A stretch of DNA of 48,341 bases from an uncultured Nocardioides sp. (GTDB lineage: Bacteria > Actinomycetota > Actinomycetes > Propionibacteriales > Nocardioidaceae), in NCBI GenBank assembly GCA_902805885.1, contig CADCUM010000020.1, positions 1 through 48,341 on the forward strand. The letters are read 5' to 3'. The position numbers and the translations under genes were made by a program. Positions 35,075 through 42,924 of the stretch are shown here, piece by piece. The first letter of the stretch is position 1, and every line of letters starts with the position of its first letter. Below the pieces are notes generated by a model. That model did no database searches. It was given only the letters and a program-made list of their open reading frames with translations, and was not told the origin of the DNA.

Positions 35075-35159
35075 GTGAGCACCGCTGACGAAAGTGAGCA
35101 GTGCTCTTGCTTTCGGGAGCCGCGTCCGGCATCCTGATCCAAACGAGAGCACTGCTCTC
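35075..35159. promoter_or_regulatory. TetR operator cluster
   Basis: GAGAGCACTGCTCTC (35145-35159) is a perfect 7-1-7 palindrome. GTGAGCAGTGCTCTT (35094-35108) matches it at 12 of 15 positions and GTGAGCACCGCTGAC (35075-35089) at 11 of 15. All lie between the divergent TetR gene and the epimerase-like gene, so the regulator probably represses both. Confidence 0.65.
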
Positions 35160-35179
35160 CCCAAACCCAGGAGCATGCC

Positions 35180-36133
35180 ATGAGCACCATCCACGTCGTC
35201 ACCGGAGCCGGACCCGTGGGTTCGACCGTCGCCCTGCAGCTCGCGGAGATGGGGGAGCAGGTGCGCCTGCTGACCCGATCCGGCAGCGGTCCCGAGCACC
35301 CGCTGGTCGAGCGACGCCGAGTCGACGTCTCGCGGCCCGAGCAGCTGGTGCGCGCCCTCGACGGCGCGACCGCGGTGCACCACTGCATCCATGGCTCCCG
35401 GTACGACGCCCGCACCTGGCGCGCGGAGCTCCCGGTCGCCGAGCGTCACGTGCTGGCGGCCGCGGGCCGGGTCGGGGCGGTGGTCGTCTTCCCCGAGAGC
35501 CTCTACTCCTACGGTCCGGTCGACGGCCCACTGACGGAGGACACCCCCCGGACCGCGACGACCGGCAAGCTGGGCGTGCGGACCGAGCTGCTCGCCCAGC
35601 GGGCGGCGTCGTCCACCCCGACGGTCAGCGTCGCGGCCTCCGACTTCTACGGCCCGCTCGTCCGGAACGCCCACGCCGGCGAACGCCTGGTCCCCACGGT
35701 GCTGGCCGGGCGCACCATGCGCATGGTGGGGAGCCTGGACCAGCCGCACTCCTTCACCTACGTGCCGGACCTGGCTGCTGCGATGATCGCCGCCGCGTCC
35801 CGGCCGGACCTGTGGAACACCGTGCTGCACGCGCCGACGGCTCCCGCCGTCACCCAGCGGCGTCTCGTCGAGCTGGTCGCCGCCGCGGGGGACGTGGCGG
35901 TGCCCCGCATGTCGGCGATCCCGCCCTGGGTGCTGCGGACGGCCGGGGTGGTCTCGCACGACACCCGCGAGCTGGCAGAGACCACCTACATGTTCACCCG
36001 GCCCTTCGTCCTGGACTCCACGGCCAGCCAGGAACGGTTGGGGTTGTCGCCGACGCCCATCGGGACGGGGATCGAGGAGACCGTCGGGTGGTGGCGGTCA
36101 CAGAGGGTTGCCGAGAGAGTTCACCTGACGTGA
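35180..36133 (+). CDS. NAD-dependent epimerase/dehydratase-like extended SDR
   Basis: 317 aa. The Rossmann motif TGAGPVGSTVALQLAE is near residue 8, then RRVDVSRPEQL, GATAVHHCIHG and VVFPESLYSYGPVDGPLTED. Extended SDRs normally have YxxxK after this block; here the region reads TGKLGVRTELLAQ, without that pair in the usual form, so catalysis may differ or be lost. The later SDFYGPLVRN and FTYVPDLAAAM are kept. GGAG precedes the ATG. Expression is probably controlled by the divergent TetR protein. The substrate is unknown. Confidence 0.85.
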   Translation: MSTIHVVTGAGPVGSTVALQLAEMGEQVRLLTRSGSGPEHPLVERRRVDVSRPEQLVRALDGATAVHHCIHGSRYDARTWRAELPVAERHVLAAAGRVGAVVVFPESLYSYGPVDGPLTEDTPRTATTGKLGVRTELLAQRAASSTPTVSVAASDFYGPLVRNAHAGERLVPTVLAGRTMRMVGSLDQPHSFTYVPDLAAAMIAAASRPDLWNTVLHAPTAPAVTQRRLVELVAAAGDVAVPRMSAIPPWVLRTAGVVSHDTRELAETTYMFTRPFVLDSTASQERLGLSPTPIGTGIEETVGWWRSQRVAERVHLT

Positions 36134-36175
36134 CGCCCGCCGATGAGTCGACCTGCTGAGGACGGTCTGACCACC

Positions 36176-36466
36176 ATGAGCTTCCAGGCCTATCTCGACG
36201 CGATCGAGGAGAAGACCGGCACGATCCCGCAGGACCTCGTCGACGAGGCGCACCAGCGCGGATACGGGCCTGACACCAAGGCGGCCGAGATCGTGGGCTG
36301 GCTCGCGGACAGCCACGGTCTCGGCCGCGGCCACGCGATGGCACTGGTCCACGTGGTGAGGAACGGGCCACTCATCAACGACTTGCACGTCGGCACCTCC
36401 GGCACCCATCGCGACGAGTCAGCGGTGCTGCGCCTCGACGGGATCGCCCGCCGTACGGACGGGTAA
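36176..36466 (+). CDS. DUF4287 domain protein
   Basis: 96 aa, almost entirely the DUF4287 domain: SFQAYLDAIEEKTGTIPQDLVDEA (shortened here), then KAAEIVGWLADSHGLGRGHAMALVHVV. The domain is a small helical unit, widespread in actinobacteria and often fused to DUF5655; no function is established. The ATG at 36176 begins right at the domain. The C-terminal 25 residues are polar and not conserved. It stands alone between the epimerase-like gene and pyc, about 43 bp after the former. Confidence 0.82.
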   Translation: MSFQAYLDAIEEKTGTIPQDLVDEAHQRGYGPDTKAAEIVGWLADSHGLGRGHAMALVHVVRNGPLINDLHVGTSGTHRDESAVLRLDGIARRTDG

Positions 36467-36489
36467 CCACCCTCATGCGGTGCCCTGGA

Positions 36490-36495
36490 TAGGTT
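36490..36495 (+). promoter_or_regulatory. pyc -10 box (TAGGTT)
   Basis: TAGGTT ends seven bases before the ATG at 36503, and no Shine-Dalgarno is present. Confidence 0.5.
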
Positions 36496-36502
36496 TCCGT
36501 CC

Positions 36503-39500
36503 ATGTTCTCCAAGGTGCTCGTCGCCAACCGCGGCGAGATCGCGGTCCGGGCGTTCCGTGCCGCGCACGAGCTCGGTGCGCGGACCGTGGCCGTCTTCCC
36601 CCACGAGGACCGCTGGTCCGAGCACCGGCTCAAGGCCGACGAGGCCTACGAGATCGGCGTCGAGGGGCACCCGGTCCGGGCCTACCTCGACCCCGAGGCG
36701 ATCGTGGAGGTGGCCGTGCGGTGCGGCGCCGACGCGGTCTACCCCGGCTACGGCTTCCTCTCCGAGAACCCCGCCCTCGCGCGCGCCTGCGCCACCGCCG
36801 GCATCACCTTCATCGGCCCCGAGCCCGAGGTGCTCACGCTCACCGGCAACAAGGCGCGCGCGATCGCCGCCGCCAAGGCGGCCGGAGTGCCCACCCTGGC
36901 CTCGGTGGAGCCCGGCACGGACGTCGAGGAGCTGTACGCCGCGGCCGAGGCGCTGCTCGACGAGATCGGCGACATCCCCCTGTTCGTCAAGGCGGTCGCG
37001 GGCGGCGGCGGCCGTGGCATGCGCCGCGTGGAGGACCGCTCCGGGCTCCGCGCCGCGATCGAGACCTGCATGCGCGAGGCCGAGGGCGCGTTCGGCGACC
37101 CGACCGTCTTCATCGAGCAGGCCGTCGTGGACCCGCGACACATCGAGGTCCAGGTCCTGTCCGACGGGACCGGCACCGACGACGGCGTCATCCACCTCTT
37201 CGAGCGCGACTGCTCGGTGCAGCGGCGCCACCAGAAGGTCGTCGAGATCGCGCCGGCGCCCAACCTCGACCCCGAGCTGCGGGACCGCATGTGCGCGGAC
37301 GCCGTCCGCTTCGCCCGCGAGATCGGCTACCGCAACGCCGGCACGGTCGAGTTCCTGCTCGACCCGCAGGGCCGCTACGTCTTCATCGAGATGAACCCGC
37401 GCATCCAGGTCGAGCACACCGTCACCGAGGAGGTGACCGACGTCGACCTGGTCCAGTCGCAGATGCTCATCGCGTCGGGCGCGACGCTGGCCGACCTCGG
37501 CCTGTCCCAGGAGAGCGTGCGCCTGCGGGGGTCGGCGCTCCAGTGCCGCATCACGACCGAGGACCCGGCCAACGGCTTCCGTCCCGACACGGGCAAGATC
37601 ACGACGTACCGCTCCCCGGGCGGCGCGGGCGTCCGGCTCGACGGCGGCACCGCCTACACCGGCGCCGAGATCAGCCCCCACTTCGACTCGATGCTCGCCA
37701 AGCTGACCTGCCGCGGCTCGACGTTCGAGAAGGCGGTGCAGCGGTCGCGACGGGCGCTGGCCGAGTTCCGCATCCGCGGCGTGGCGACGAACATCCCGTT
37801 CCTCCAGGCCCTGCTGGCCGACCCGGACTTCGCCGGCGGACGCGTCACCACGGGCTTCATCGAGAGCCACCCGCAGCTGCTCCAGGCCCGCGGGTCCGGC
37901 GACCGGGCGACCAAGCTGCTGAGCTACCTCGCGGACGTCACCGTCAACCAGCCGCACGGCCGGGCCCCGGTCACCGTCTCCCCCGCCAGCAAGCTCCCGG
38001 AGCTCGACCTCGGCGCGGCCCTCCCCGACGGCAACCGTGACGTCCTGCTCGGCGTCGGTCCGGAGGAGTTCGCCCGGCGCCTGCGCGCCCAGGACCGGGT
38101 CGCCGTCACGGACACCACGTTCCGCGACGCCCACCAGTCGCTGCTGGCCACCCGGGTCCGCACGCGCGACCTCGTGGCGGTCGCGGGACACGTCGCCCGC
38201 ACCACCCCCGAGCTGTGGTCGGTGGAGTGCTGGGGCGGGGCGACGTACGACGTGGCGCTCCGCTTCCTGGCCGAGGACCCGTGGGAGCGGCTGGCGGCCC
38301 TGCGCGAGGCGATCCCCAACATCTGCCTGCAGATGCTGCTCCGCGGCCGCAACACGGTGGGGTACACGCCGTACCCGACGCGGGTCACCGAGGCCTTCGT
38401 CGAGGAGGCGGCCGCCACCGGCATCGACGTCTTCCGCATCTTCGACGCGCTCAACGACGTCTCGCAGATGCGGCCCGCGATCGACGCCGTCCGCGCGACC
38501 GGGACGACCGTCGCCGAGGTCGCCCTGTGCTACACCGGCGACCTCTCCTCCCCCGACGAGCGGCTCTACACGCTCGACTACTACCTGCGGCTGGCGGAGC
38601 AGATCGTCGACGCGGGCGCCCACGTGCTCGCGATCAAGGACATGGCCGGGCTGCTCCGGGCGCCGGCTGCCCGGACCCTGGTCACCGCGCTGCGCGAGCG
38701 CTTCGACCTCCCGGTCCACCTGCACACCCACGACACCCCGGGTGGCCAGCTCGCGACGCTGCTGGCCGCCGTGGACGCGGGCGTGGACGCCGTCGACGCG
38801 GCCTGCGCCGCGATGGCCGGGACGACCTCCCAGCCGTCGCTGTCGGCGCTCGTCGCGGCGACCGACCACTCCACGCGGGAGACCGGGCTCCGCCTCCCCG
38901 CCGTGGACGCGATGGAGCCCTACTGGGAGGCCACCCGGCGGGTCTACGCGCCCTTCGAGTCCGGGCTCCCCGCGCCGACCGGCCGGGTCTACCAGCACGA
39001 GATCCCCGGCGGCCAGCTCTCCAACCTCCGCCAGCAGGCGATCGCGCTCGGCCTCGGCGAGCGGTTCGAGCAGGTCGAGGACATGTACGCCGCCGCGAAC
39101 GCCATCCTCGGCAACGTCGTCAAGGTCACCCCGTCCTCGAAGGTCGTCGGCGACCTCGCGCTCGCCCTGGTGGCGGCGGGTGCCGATCCGGTGGAGTTCG
39201 AGGCGGACCCGGCGCGCTTCGACGTCCCCGACTCGGTGGTCGGGTTCCTCAACGGCGAGCTCGGCGACCCCCCGGGCGGCTGGCCCGAGCCGTTCCGCAC
39301 CAAGGCGCTGCAGGGCCGCACCTGGAAGCGCCCCGCCGAGGTCCTCACCCCCGAGCAGGACGCCGCTCTCGACAGCGACCGGCGCGGCACCCTCAACGAG
39401 CTGCTCTTCCCCGGCCCGACCGCGGCCTTCCGCGAGTCCCGCGAGCGGTACGGCGACCTGTCGGTGCTCCCCACCTCCGACTACCTCTACGGCCTGCGAG

Positions 39501-39904
39501 CCGGGATGGAGCACGAGGTCGAGATCGAGGAGGGCAAGACGCTCATCCTCGGCCTCGAGGCGATCAGCGATCCCGACGAGCGCGGCATCCGCACGGTGAT
39601 GGCGGCGATCAACGGCCAGCTGCGGCCGGTCCCGGTGCGGGACCGCAGTGTGGCGTCCGAGGTCGCGTCGGCGGAGAAGGCCGATCCCGGCAACCCCGGG
39701 CACGTCGCCGCGCCGTACGACGGCGCCGTGACGGTCGTCGTCGCCGAGGGCGACCAGGTCGCGGCCGGCCAGACCGTGGCGACCATCGAGGCGATGAAGA
39801 TGGAGGCCTCGATCACCGCCCCGGTGGCGGGGGACGTCAAGCGCGTGGCGGTGCCGTCGACCACCGCCGTCGAGGGCGGCGACCTGGTGCTGGTCCTGGG
39901 CTGA
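36503..39904 (+). CDS. pyc: Pyruvate carboxylase
   Basis: Carboxylates pyruvate to oxaloacetate, the main anaplerotic step, in the cytoplasm. At 1133 aa it is complete. The biotin carboxylase domain (1-450) has [28 protein letters not shown] and EMNPRIQVEHTVTEEV. The carboxyltransferase domain starts near 533 (VTDTTFRDAHQSLLATR), with CWGGATYDVALRFL, the metal-site VHLHTHDTPGG and AIKDMAGLL, whose Lys corresponds to the carbamylated metal ligand region. The carrier domain has biotinyl-Lys 1099 in IEAMKMEAS. It is a substrate of the BirA encoded at 15336. It is leaderless by its TAGGTT box and followed by a hairpin. Confidence 0.97.
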   Translation: MFSKVLVANRGEIAVRAFRAAHELGARTVAVFPHEDRWSEHRLKADEAYEIGVEGHPVRAYLDPEAIVEVAVRCGADAVYPGYGFLSENPALARACATAGITFIGPEPEVLTLTGNKARAIAAAKAAGVPTLASVEPGTDVEELYAAAEALLDEIGDIPLFVKAVAGGGGRGMRRVEDRSGLRAAIETCMREAEGAFGDPTVFIEQAVVDPRHIEVQVLSDGTGTDDGVIHLFERDCSVQRRHQKVVEIAPAPNLDPELRDRMCADAVRFAREIGYRNAGTVEFLLDPQGRYVFIEMNPRIQVEHTVTEEVTDVDLVQSQMLIASGATLADLGLSQESVRLRGSALQCRITTEDPANGFRPDTGKITTYRSPGGAGVRLDGGTAYTGAEISPHFDSMLAKLTCRGSTFEKAVQRSRRALAEFRIRGVATNIPFLQALLADPDFAGGRVTTGFIESHPQLLQARGSGDRATKLLSYLADVTVNQPHGRAPVTVSPASKLPELDLGAALPDGNRDVLLGVGPEEFARRLRAQDRVAVTDTTFRDAHQSLLATRVRTRDLVAVAGHVARTTPELWSVECWGGATYDVALRFLAEDPWERLAALREAIPNICLQMLLRGRNTVGYTPYPTRVTEAFVEEAAATGIDVFRIFDALNDVSQMRPAIDAVRATGTTVAEVALCYTGDLSSPDERLYTLDYYLRLAEQIVDAGAHVLAIKDMAGLLRAPAARTLVTALRERFDLPVHLHTHDTPGGQLATLLAAVDAGVDAVDAACAAMAGTTSQPSLSALVAATDHSTRETGLRLPAVDAMEPYWEATRRVYAPFESGLPAPTGRVYQHEIPGGQLSNLRQQAIALGLGERFEQVEDMYAAANAILGNVVKVTPSSKVVGDLALALVAAGADPVEFEADPARFDVPDSVVGFLNGELGDPPGGWPEPFRTKALQGRTWKRPAEVLTPEQDAALDSDRRGTLNELLFPGPTAAFRESRERYGDLSVLPTSDYLYGLRAGMEHEVEIEEGKTLILGLEAISDPDERGIRTVMAAINGQLRPVPVRDRSVASEVASAEKADPGNPGHVAAPYDGAVTVVVAEGDQVAAGQTVATIEAMKMEASITAPVAGDVKRVAVPSTTAVEGGDLVLVLG

Positions 39905-39933
39905 CCCTCCGGGCCCCTCCGGGGCGGTGCCAC

Positions 39934-39950
39934 CGAGGCGTCGTGCCTCG
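39934..39950. terminator. Hairpin between convergent pyc and the GDSL gene
   Basis: CGAGGC-GTCGT-GCCTCG is a perfect 6-bp stem with a 5-nt loop in the 52-bp gap between convergent stops. There is no T-tract. It could act in both directions. Confidence 0.45.
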
Positions 39951-39956
39951 CCCAGG

Positions 39957-40916
39957 TCAGGGCACCGGGTTGAGCACGACGGCCTCGGGGTCGGGCTCGG
40001 CGCGCTCGGTCTCCGGCGGGTCGGCACCGGCGATGGTGCGGTAGACCTCGCCCGCCGCCCCCCGCATGCCCTCGGCCAGTGGGTGGAAGGGAGCGGCGAC
40101 GCCCGCGTGGAAGTCCTTGCCCTGGATCCAGGCGTCCTCGCCGGCGCAGACGTCGTGACCCCGGGATGCGGTCTCCAGGTCGACGTACGCCGCTCCGGCG
40201 GACTCCGCGCCGAGCCGGATCGCCCGGTTGAGCCCACGGCCGATCACGGTCAACGGCCGGAGCGCGGGTGCCGGGGCGCCGACCTGGGGGCAGGACCCCT
40301 CCGGCGGCATGAAGCTCGGGTAGCCCACGACGTAGACGTCGGCGTCGGGGGCGCGTCGCCCGATCTCCGCGACGGCCGCGCTCACCCGACCCTCGACCCG
40401 GCGCGCGTCCTGGCGCAGCCGTGCCACCGAGCAGGTGGCGGGGTCGGGGTCGCGGCAGGCGATCAGGCCGGAGTAGATGCCGAAGTCGTTGCCGCCGAGG
40501 CCGAGCGTGACGAGGTCGGTCTCGGCCGTCAGGGCGTCCAGCTGGGGCCGGGTGGCGCCCCCGTTGAGGAGTGGCTGGTCCTGGGTCAGCGACTCCGTCG
40601 TGGCGCCCGAGCAGGACACGTCGGTGTAGGTGGCGACGTCGAGCCAGTCGGCGAGGAACGCGGGATAGTTCTGCTTCGACCGCGCGCAGCCCTCGGGGTC
40701 GACGCGCATGGTCCCGATGAAGGGTCCCGCGGTGTAGGAGTCCCCCAGGGCGACGTAGTCGATCGAGTCGGGCAGCCCCGGCACGTCGACCACCCGCTCG
40801 GCAGAGCCGCCCAGCGGCCGGTCGATCTCGGAGTCCGCGGAGCACCCGAGCGCCAGCACGGCGAGCAGCAGCGCGGTGAGACCTGCACGCAGCGGCCGCC
40901 CGTGGGCGGGTGTCAC
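39957..40916 (-). CDS. SGNH/GDSL hydrolase lipoprotein
   Basis: 319 aa esterase/lipase-like protein exported as a lipoprotein. The hydrophobic core LTALLLAVLALGC ends in a lipobox Cys near residue 26. SGNH blocks are VALGDSYTAG (nucleophile Ser), CSGATTESL (Gly block), LGLGGNDFG (Asn block) and FHPLAEGMRG, with the His of block V. Cys pairs in the mature part suggest disulfides. The GTG at 40916 overlaps the stop of the SpoIID-like gene (GTGA), giving a two-gene unit of exported proteins. It probably acts on surface esters (inference). Confidence 0.9.
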   Translation of the reverse strand: MTPAHGRPLRAGLTALLLAVLALGCSADSEIDRPLGGSAERVVDVPGLPDSIDYVALGDSYTAGPFIGTMRVDPEGCARSKQNYPAFLADWLDVATYTDVSCSGATTESLTQDQPLLNGGATRPQLDALTAETDLVTLGLGGNDFGIYSGLIACRDPDPATCSVARLRQDARRVEGRVSAAVAEIGRRAPDADVYVVGYPSFMPPEGSCPQVGAPAPALRPLTVIGRGLNRAIRLGAESAGAAYVDLETASRGHDVCAGEDAWIQGKDFHAGVAAPFHPLAEGMRGAAGEVYRTIAGADPPETERAEPDPEAVVLNPVP

Positions 40917-42136
40917 GAGAACAGCCGCGGGGTCGCCGCCGGCGCGACGCTGACCGTGAACCAGTCGGACCGCAGCCCGAGCACCGAGCGGACGGTGTCC
41001 CCGTCGACGTCGGCGCGCCCCGAGGTGCCGACGAAGGAGATGTCCTGGACCCGGCCGCCCCACTCGCCGTTGCCGTCCCGGCTCAGCACCTCGATGCTGG
41101 TCAGGTCGCCGATGGCCGGCCAGTGGCGCTCGATGTCCACGTCGGTGACGGTCGCCGTCCAGCCGCGGTAGGGGCTGACAGAGGCGTCGTAGGGGTCCTC
41201 CTGCGCGACGAGGTAGGGCACCGACCCGGCCGAGGACCAGCCGCCGTTGCTGGCGGAGAACTGGGTGAAGGCCGGACGGCCGTCGTGGAGCAGCCCCTGC
41301 CGGGCCGTCATCTTGATGGCAGCGGTCGCGGAGGGGTGCTCGACGTCCACACCGCCGTAGACCTGGCAGTGGGCGGTGTCGCAGAGGTCGTAGTGGGACG
41401 CGCTGGGGTGGCTGCGCTCGAAGGCGGCGTACGTGCGGGCCGCGACCGACTGGGCCGCCACGGCGTGGGCGTCCCACAGGGCCGGCACCTCCTGGGGCAC
41501 GACCCCGCGCAGGTAGGCCTCCAGGGGGAGGACGTTGACGGTGTCGCGCGCGCCGGACCCGCGTGGCCTCACCGACCGGAGGCGGCCGCGGTACGTCGTG
41601 CGTCCCGTCGGCGTGACGAGCGTGAGGCCGCCGGAGCCGGAGGAGAGCTCGGCATCGCCGCGCAGCTGCTTCCAGGTCCGCCAGCCGCCACGACGGACGA
41701 ACTGCACGAGCGTCCGCTCACCCCGGCCGAGGAGGCGCCACCTGCGCTCGCCACGGCTCGGCAGCCGCCACGTCCTGCTGCTCCGCAGGCTGCTCACCGA
41801 CAGGTCCCGGTCGGCGACCACCTGGACGTCGGAGGTGGTGTCGCCGCTGATCAGCACGCGGATCTTGCCGCCGACCCGGTCGAGGGTCGTGCCGGGGTAG
41901 TAGAACGCCACGATCTGCTGCCAGGTGAGGCCCTGTCGCGCAGCGCCGAGGGCGCCGTACTGGGAGAGCCCGTGACCGTGGCCGTAGCCGTTGCCGGTGA
42001 GCGTGATGACCGCACGGCCGGGCGTCGCCCAGGTCTCGGTGTCCCGGGTGGCGGCGTCCGCGGGCAGGACCGGGAGCAGCAGCATGCCCACCAGGAAGGT
42101 GAGCAGGGTGCTGGATCGGGTCGTGCGTCGCGGCAT
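40913..42136 (-). CDS. SpoIID/LytB domain secreted protein
   Basis: 407 aa with a Sec signal peptide (MPRRTTRSSTLLTFLVGML, cleaved about after LPADAA). The early GNGYGHGHGLSQYGALG and YYPGTTL, and the central LPLEAYLRGVVPQEVPALW with AVAAQSVAARTYA, are SpoIID signatures; the Glu in PQEVP corresponds to the catalytic residue of SpoIID, a lytic transglycosylase. No sporulation is implied in this organism; relatives act in cell-wall remodelling. GGGAGG sets the ATG at 42136. It is co-translated with the GDSL lipoprotein. Confidence 0.9.
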   Translation of the reverse strand: MPRRTTRSSTLLTFLVGMLLLPVLPADAATRDTETWATPGRAVITLTGNGYGHGHGLSQYGALGAARQGLTWQQIVAFYYPGTTLDRVGGKIRVLISGDTTSDVQVVADRDLSVSSLRSSRTWRLPSRGERRWRLLGRGERTLVQFVRRGGWRTWKQLRGDAELSSGSGGLTLVTPTGRTTYRGRLRSVRPRGSGARDTVNVLPLEAYLRGVVPQEVPALWDAHAVAAQSVAARTYAAFERSHPSASHYDLCDTAHCQVYGGVDVEHPSATAAIKMTARQGLLHDGRPAFTQFSASNGGWSSAGSVPYLVAQEDPYDASVSPYRGWTATVTDVDIERHWPAIGDLTSIEVLSRDGNGEWGGRVQDISFVGTSGRADVDGDTVRSVLGLRSDWFTVSVAPAATPRLFS

Positions 42137-42243
42137 GAGCGGCCTCCCCACGAGACGGGAACTCAGGACCCTCGAGGTTACAGGCGGATCCTGAGCGGCG
42201 CAGGCGTAGTGCACAGAGGAATCGCAGGTGGCAGACTCCCCGC

Positions 42244-42915
42244 ATGCTCGGGGGACGGCGCCGCAGGCGCGAGGAGGAGCTGGCCGGGCTGGACCGTTTC
42301 CGGGTCGCTCGCCGGCTCGTGGACGAGGACGTGACCGCGCTGGGGGAGCAGCTGGCCGAGCTGGACGTCGACACCCTGGCGGACGACCTCGACGAGGAGG
42401 CGCGGCACCACTACGGCCGTGCGCTGGAGCACTACGACCAGGCCAAGCAGCTGCTGGCGTCGAGCACGACCGCCGAGGAGGTGCTCGCCATCGAGCAGGT
42501 GGTCGCCGACGCGCGCTGGCACCGCGCGGCCGTCATCGCCGTGCGCGACGGCGAGGCGCTGCCCGCTCGCCGCGAGCCGTGCTTCTTCGACCCGCGGCAC
42601 GGCCCGTCGATGCAGGACGTCGCCTGGATCCCGCCGGGGGGCACCGAGCGCACCGTCGCGGTCTGTGCCGCCGACGCGCGGCGGCTGGCCGCCGGGGAGC
42701 AACCGCTCGAGCGTCTCGTCCGGGTCGGGGACCGGTGGGTGCCCTGGCACCGGAGCGGCGGATCGAGCGCCGTCGTCGACGCGCGCGACCACGCCACGGC
42801 GACCTACGGCCGGCGGGTCCAGAAGGCCATGGCGGAGGCCCACCTCGGCAGCGTGGGTGGAAGCTTCGGCGACATCGGTGGTGGTGACATGGGCGGTGGC
42901 GGTGGCGGCGACTGA
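42244..42915 (+). CDS. Conserved actinobacterial protein of unknown function
   Basis: 223 aa, no signal peptide and no convincing membrane segment. Residues 1-100 are strongly helical and charged (EEELAGLDRFRVARRLVDED, then LADDLDEEARHHYGRALEHY), possibly coiled coil. A second part has CFFDPRHGPSMQDVAWIPPG, TVAVCAADARRLAAGEQPL, two Cys that could form a pair, and similar segments that I recall from other actinobacteria without an assigned role. The C-terminus is Gly-rich (GGGDMGGGGGGD). The ATG at 42244 is the first in frame. It is divergent from the SpoIID-like gene and convergent with the flavoprotein gene. I cannot name a function. Confidence 0.75.
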   Translation: MLGGRRRRREEELAGLDRFRVARRLVDEDVTALGEQLAELDVDTLADDLDEEARHHYGRALEHYDQAKQLLASSTTAEEVLAIEQVVADARWHRAAVIAVRDGEALPARREPCFFDPRHGPSMQDVAWIPPGGTERTVAVCAADARRLAAGEQPLERLVRVGDRWVPWHRSGGSSAVVDARDHATATYGRRVQKAMAEAHLGSVGGSFGDIGGGDMGGGGGGD

Positions 42916-42924
42916 CCGACCGAC

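Noticed and set aside
36473..40237. A 1254-codon minus-strand open frame opposite pyc
   Set aside because: Shadow of the pyc coding strand: GC-rich third positions keep the antisense frame open. Its translation is low-complexity Arg/Gly/Val/Asp sequence with no domain.
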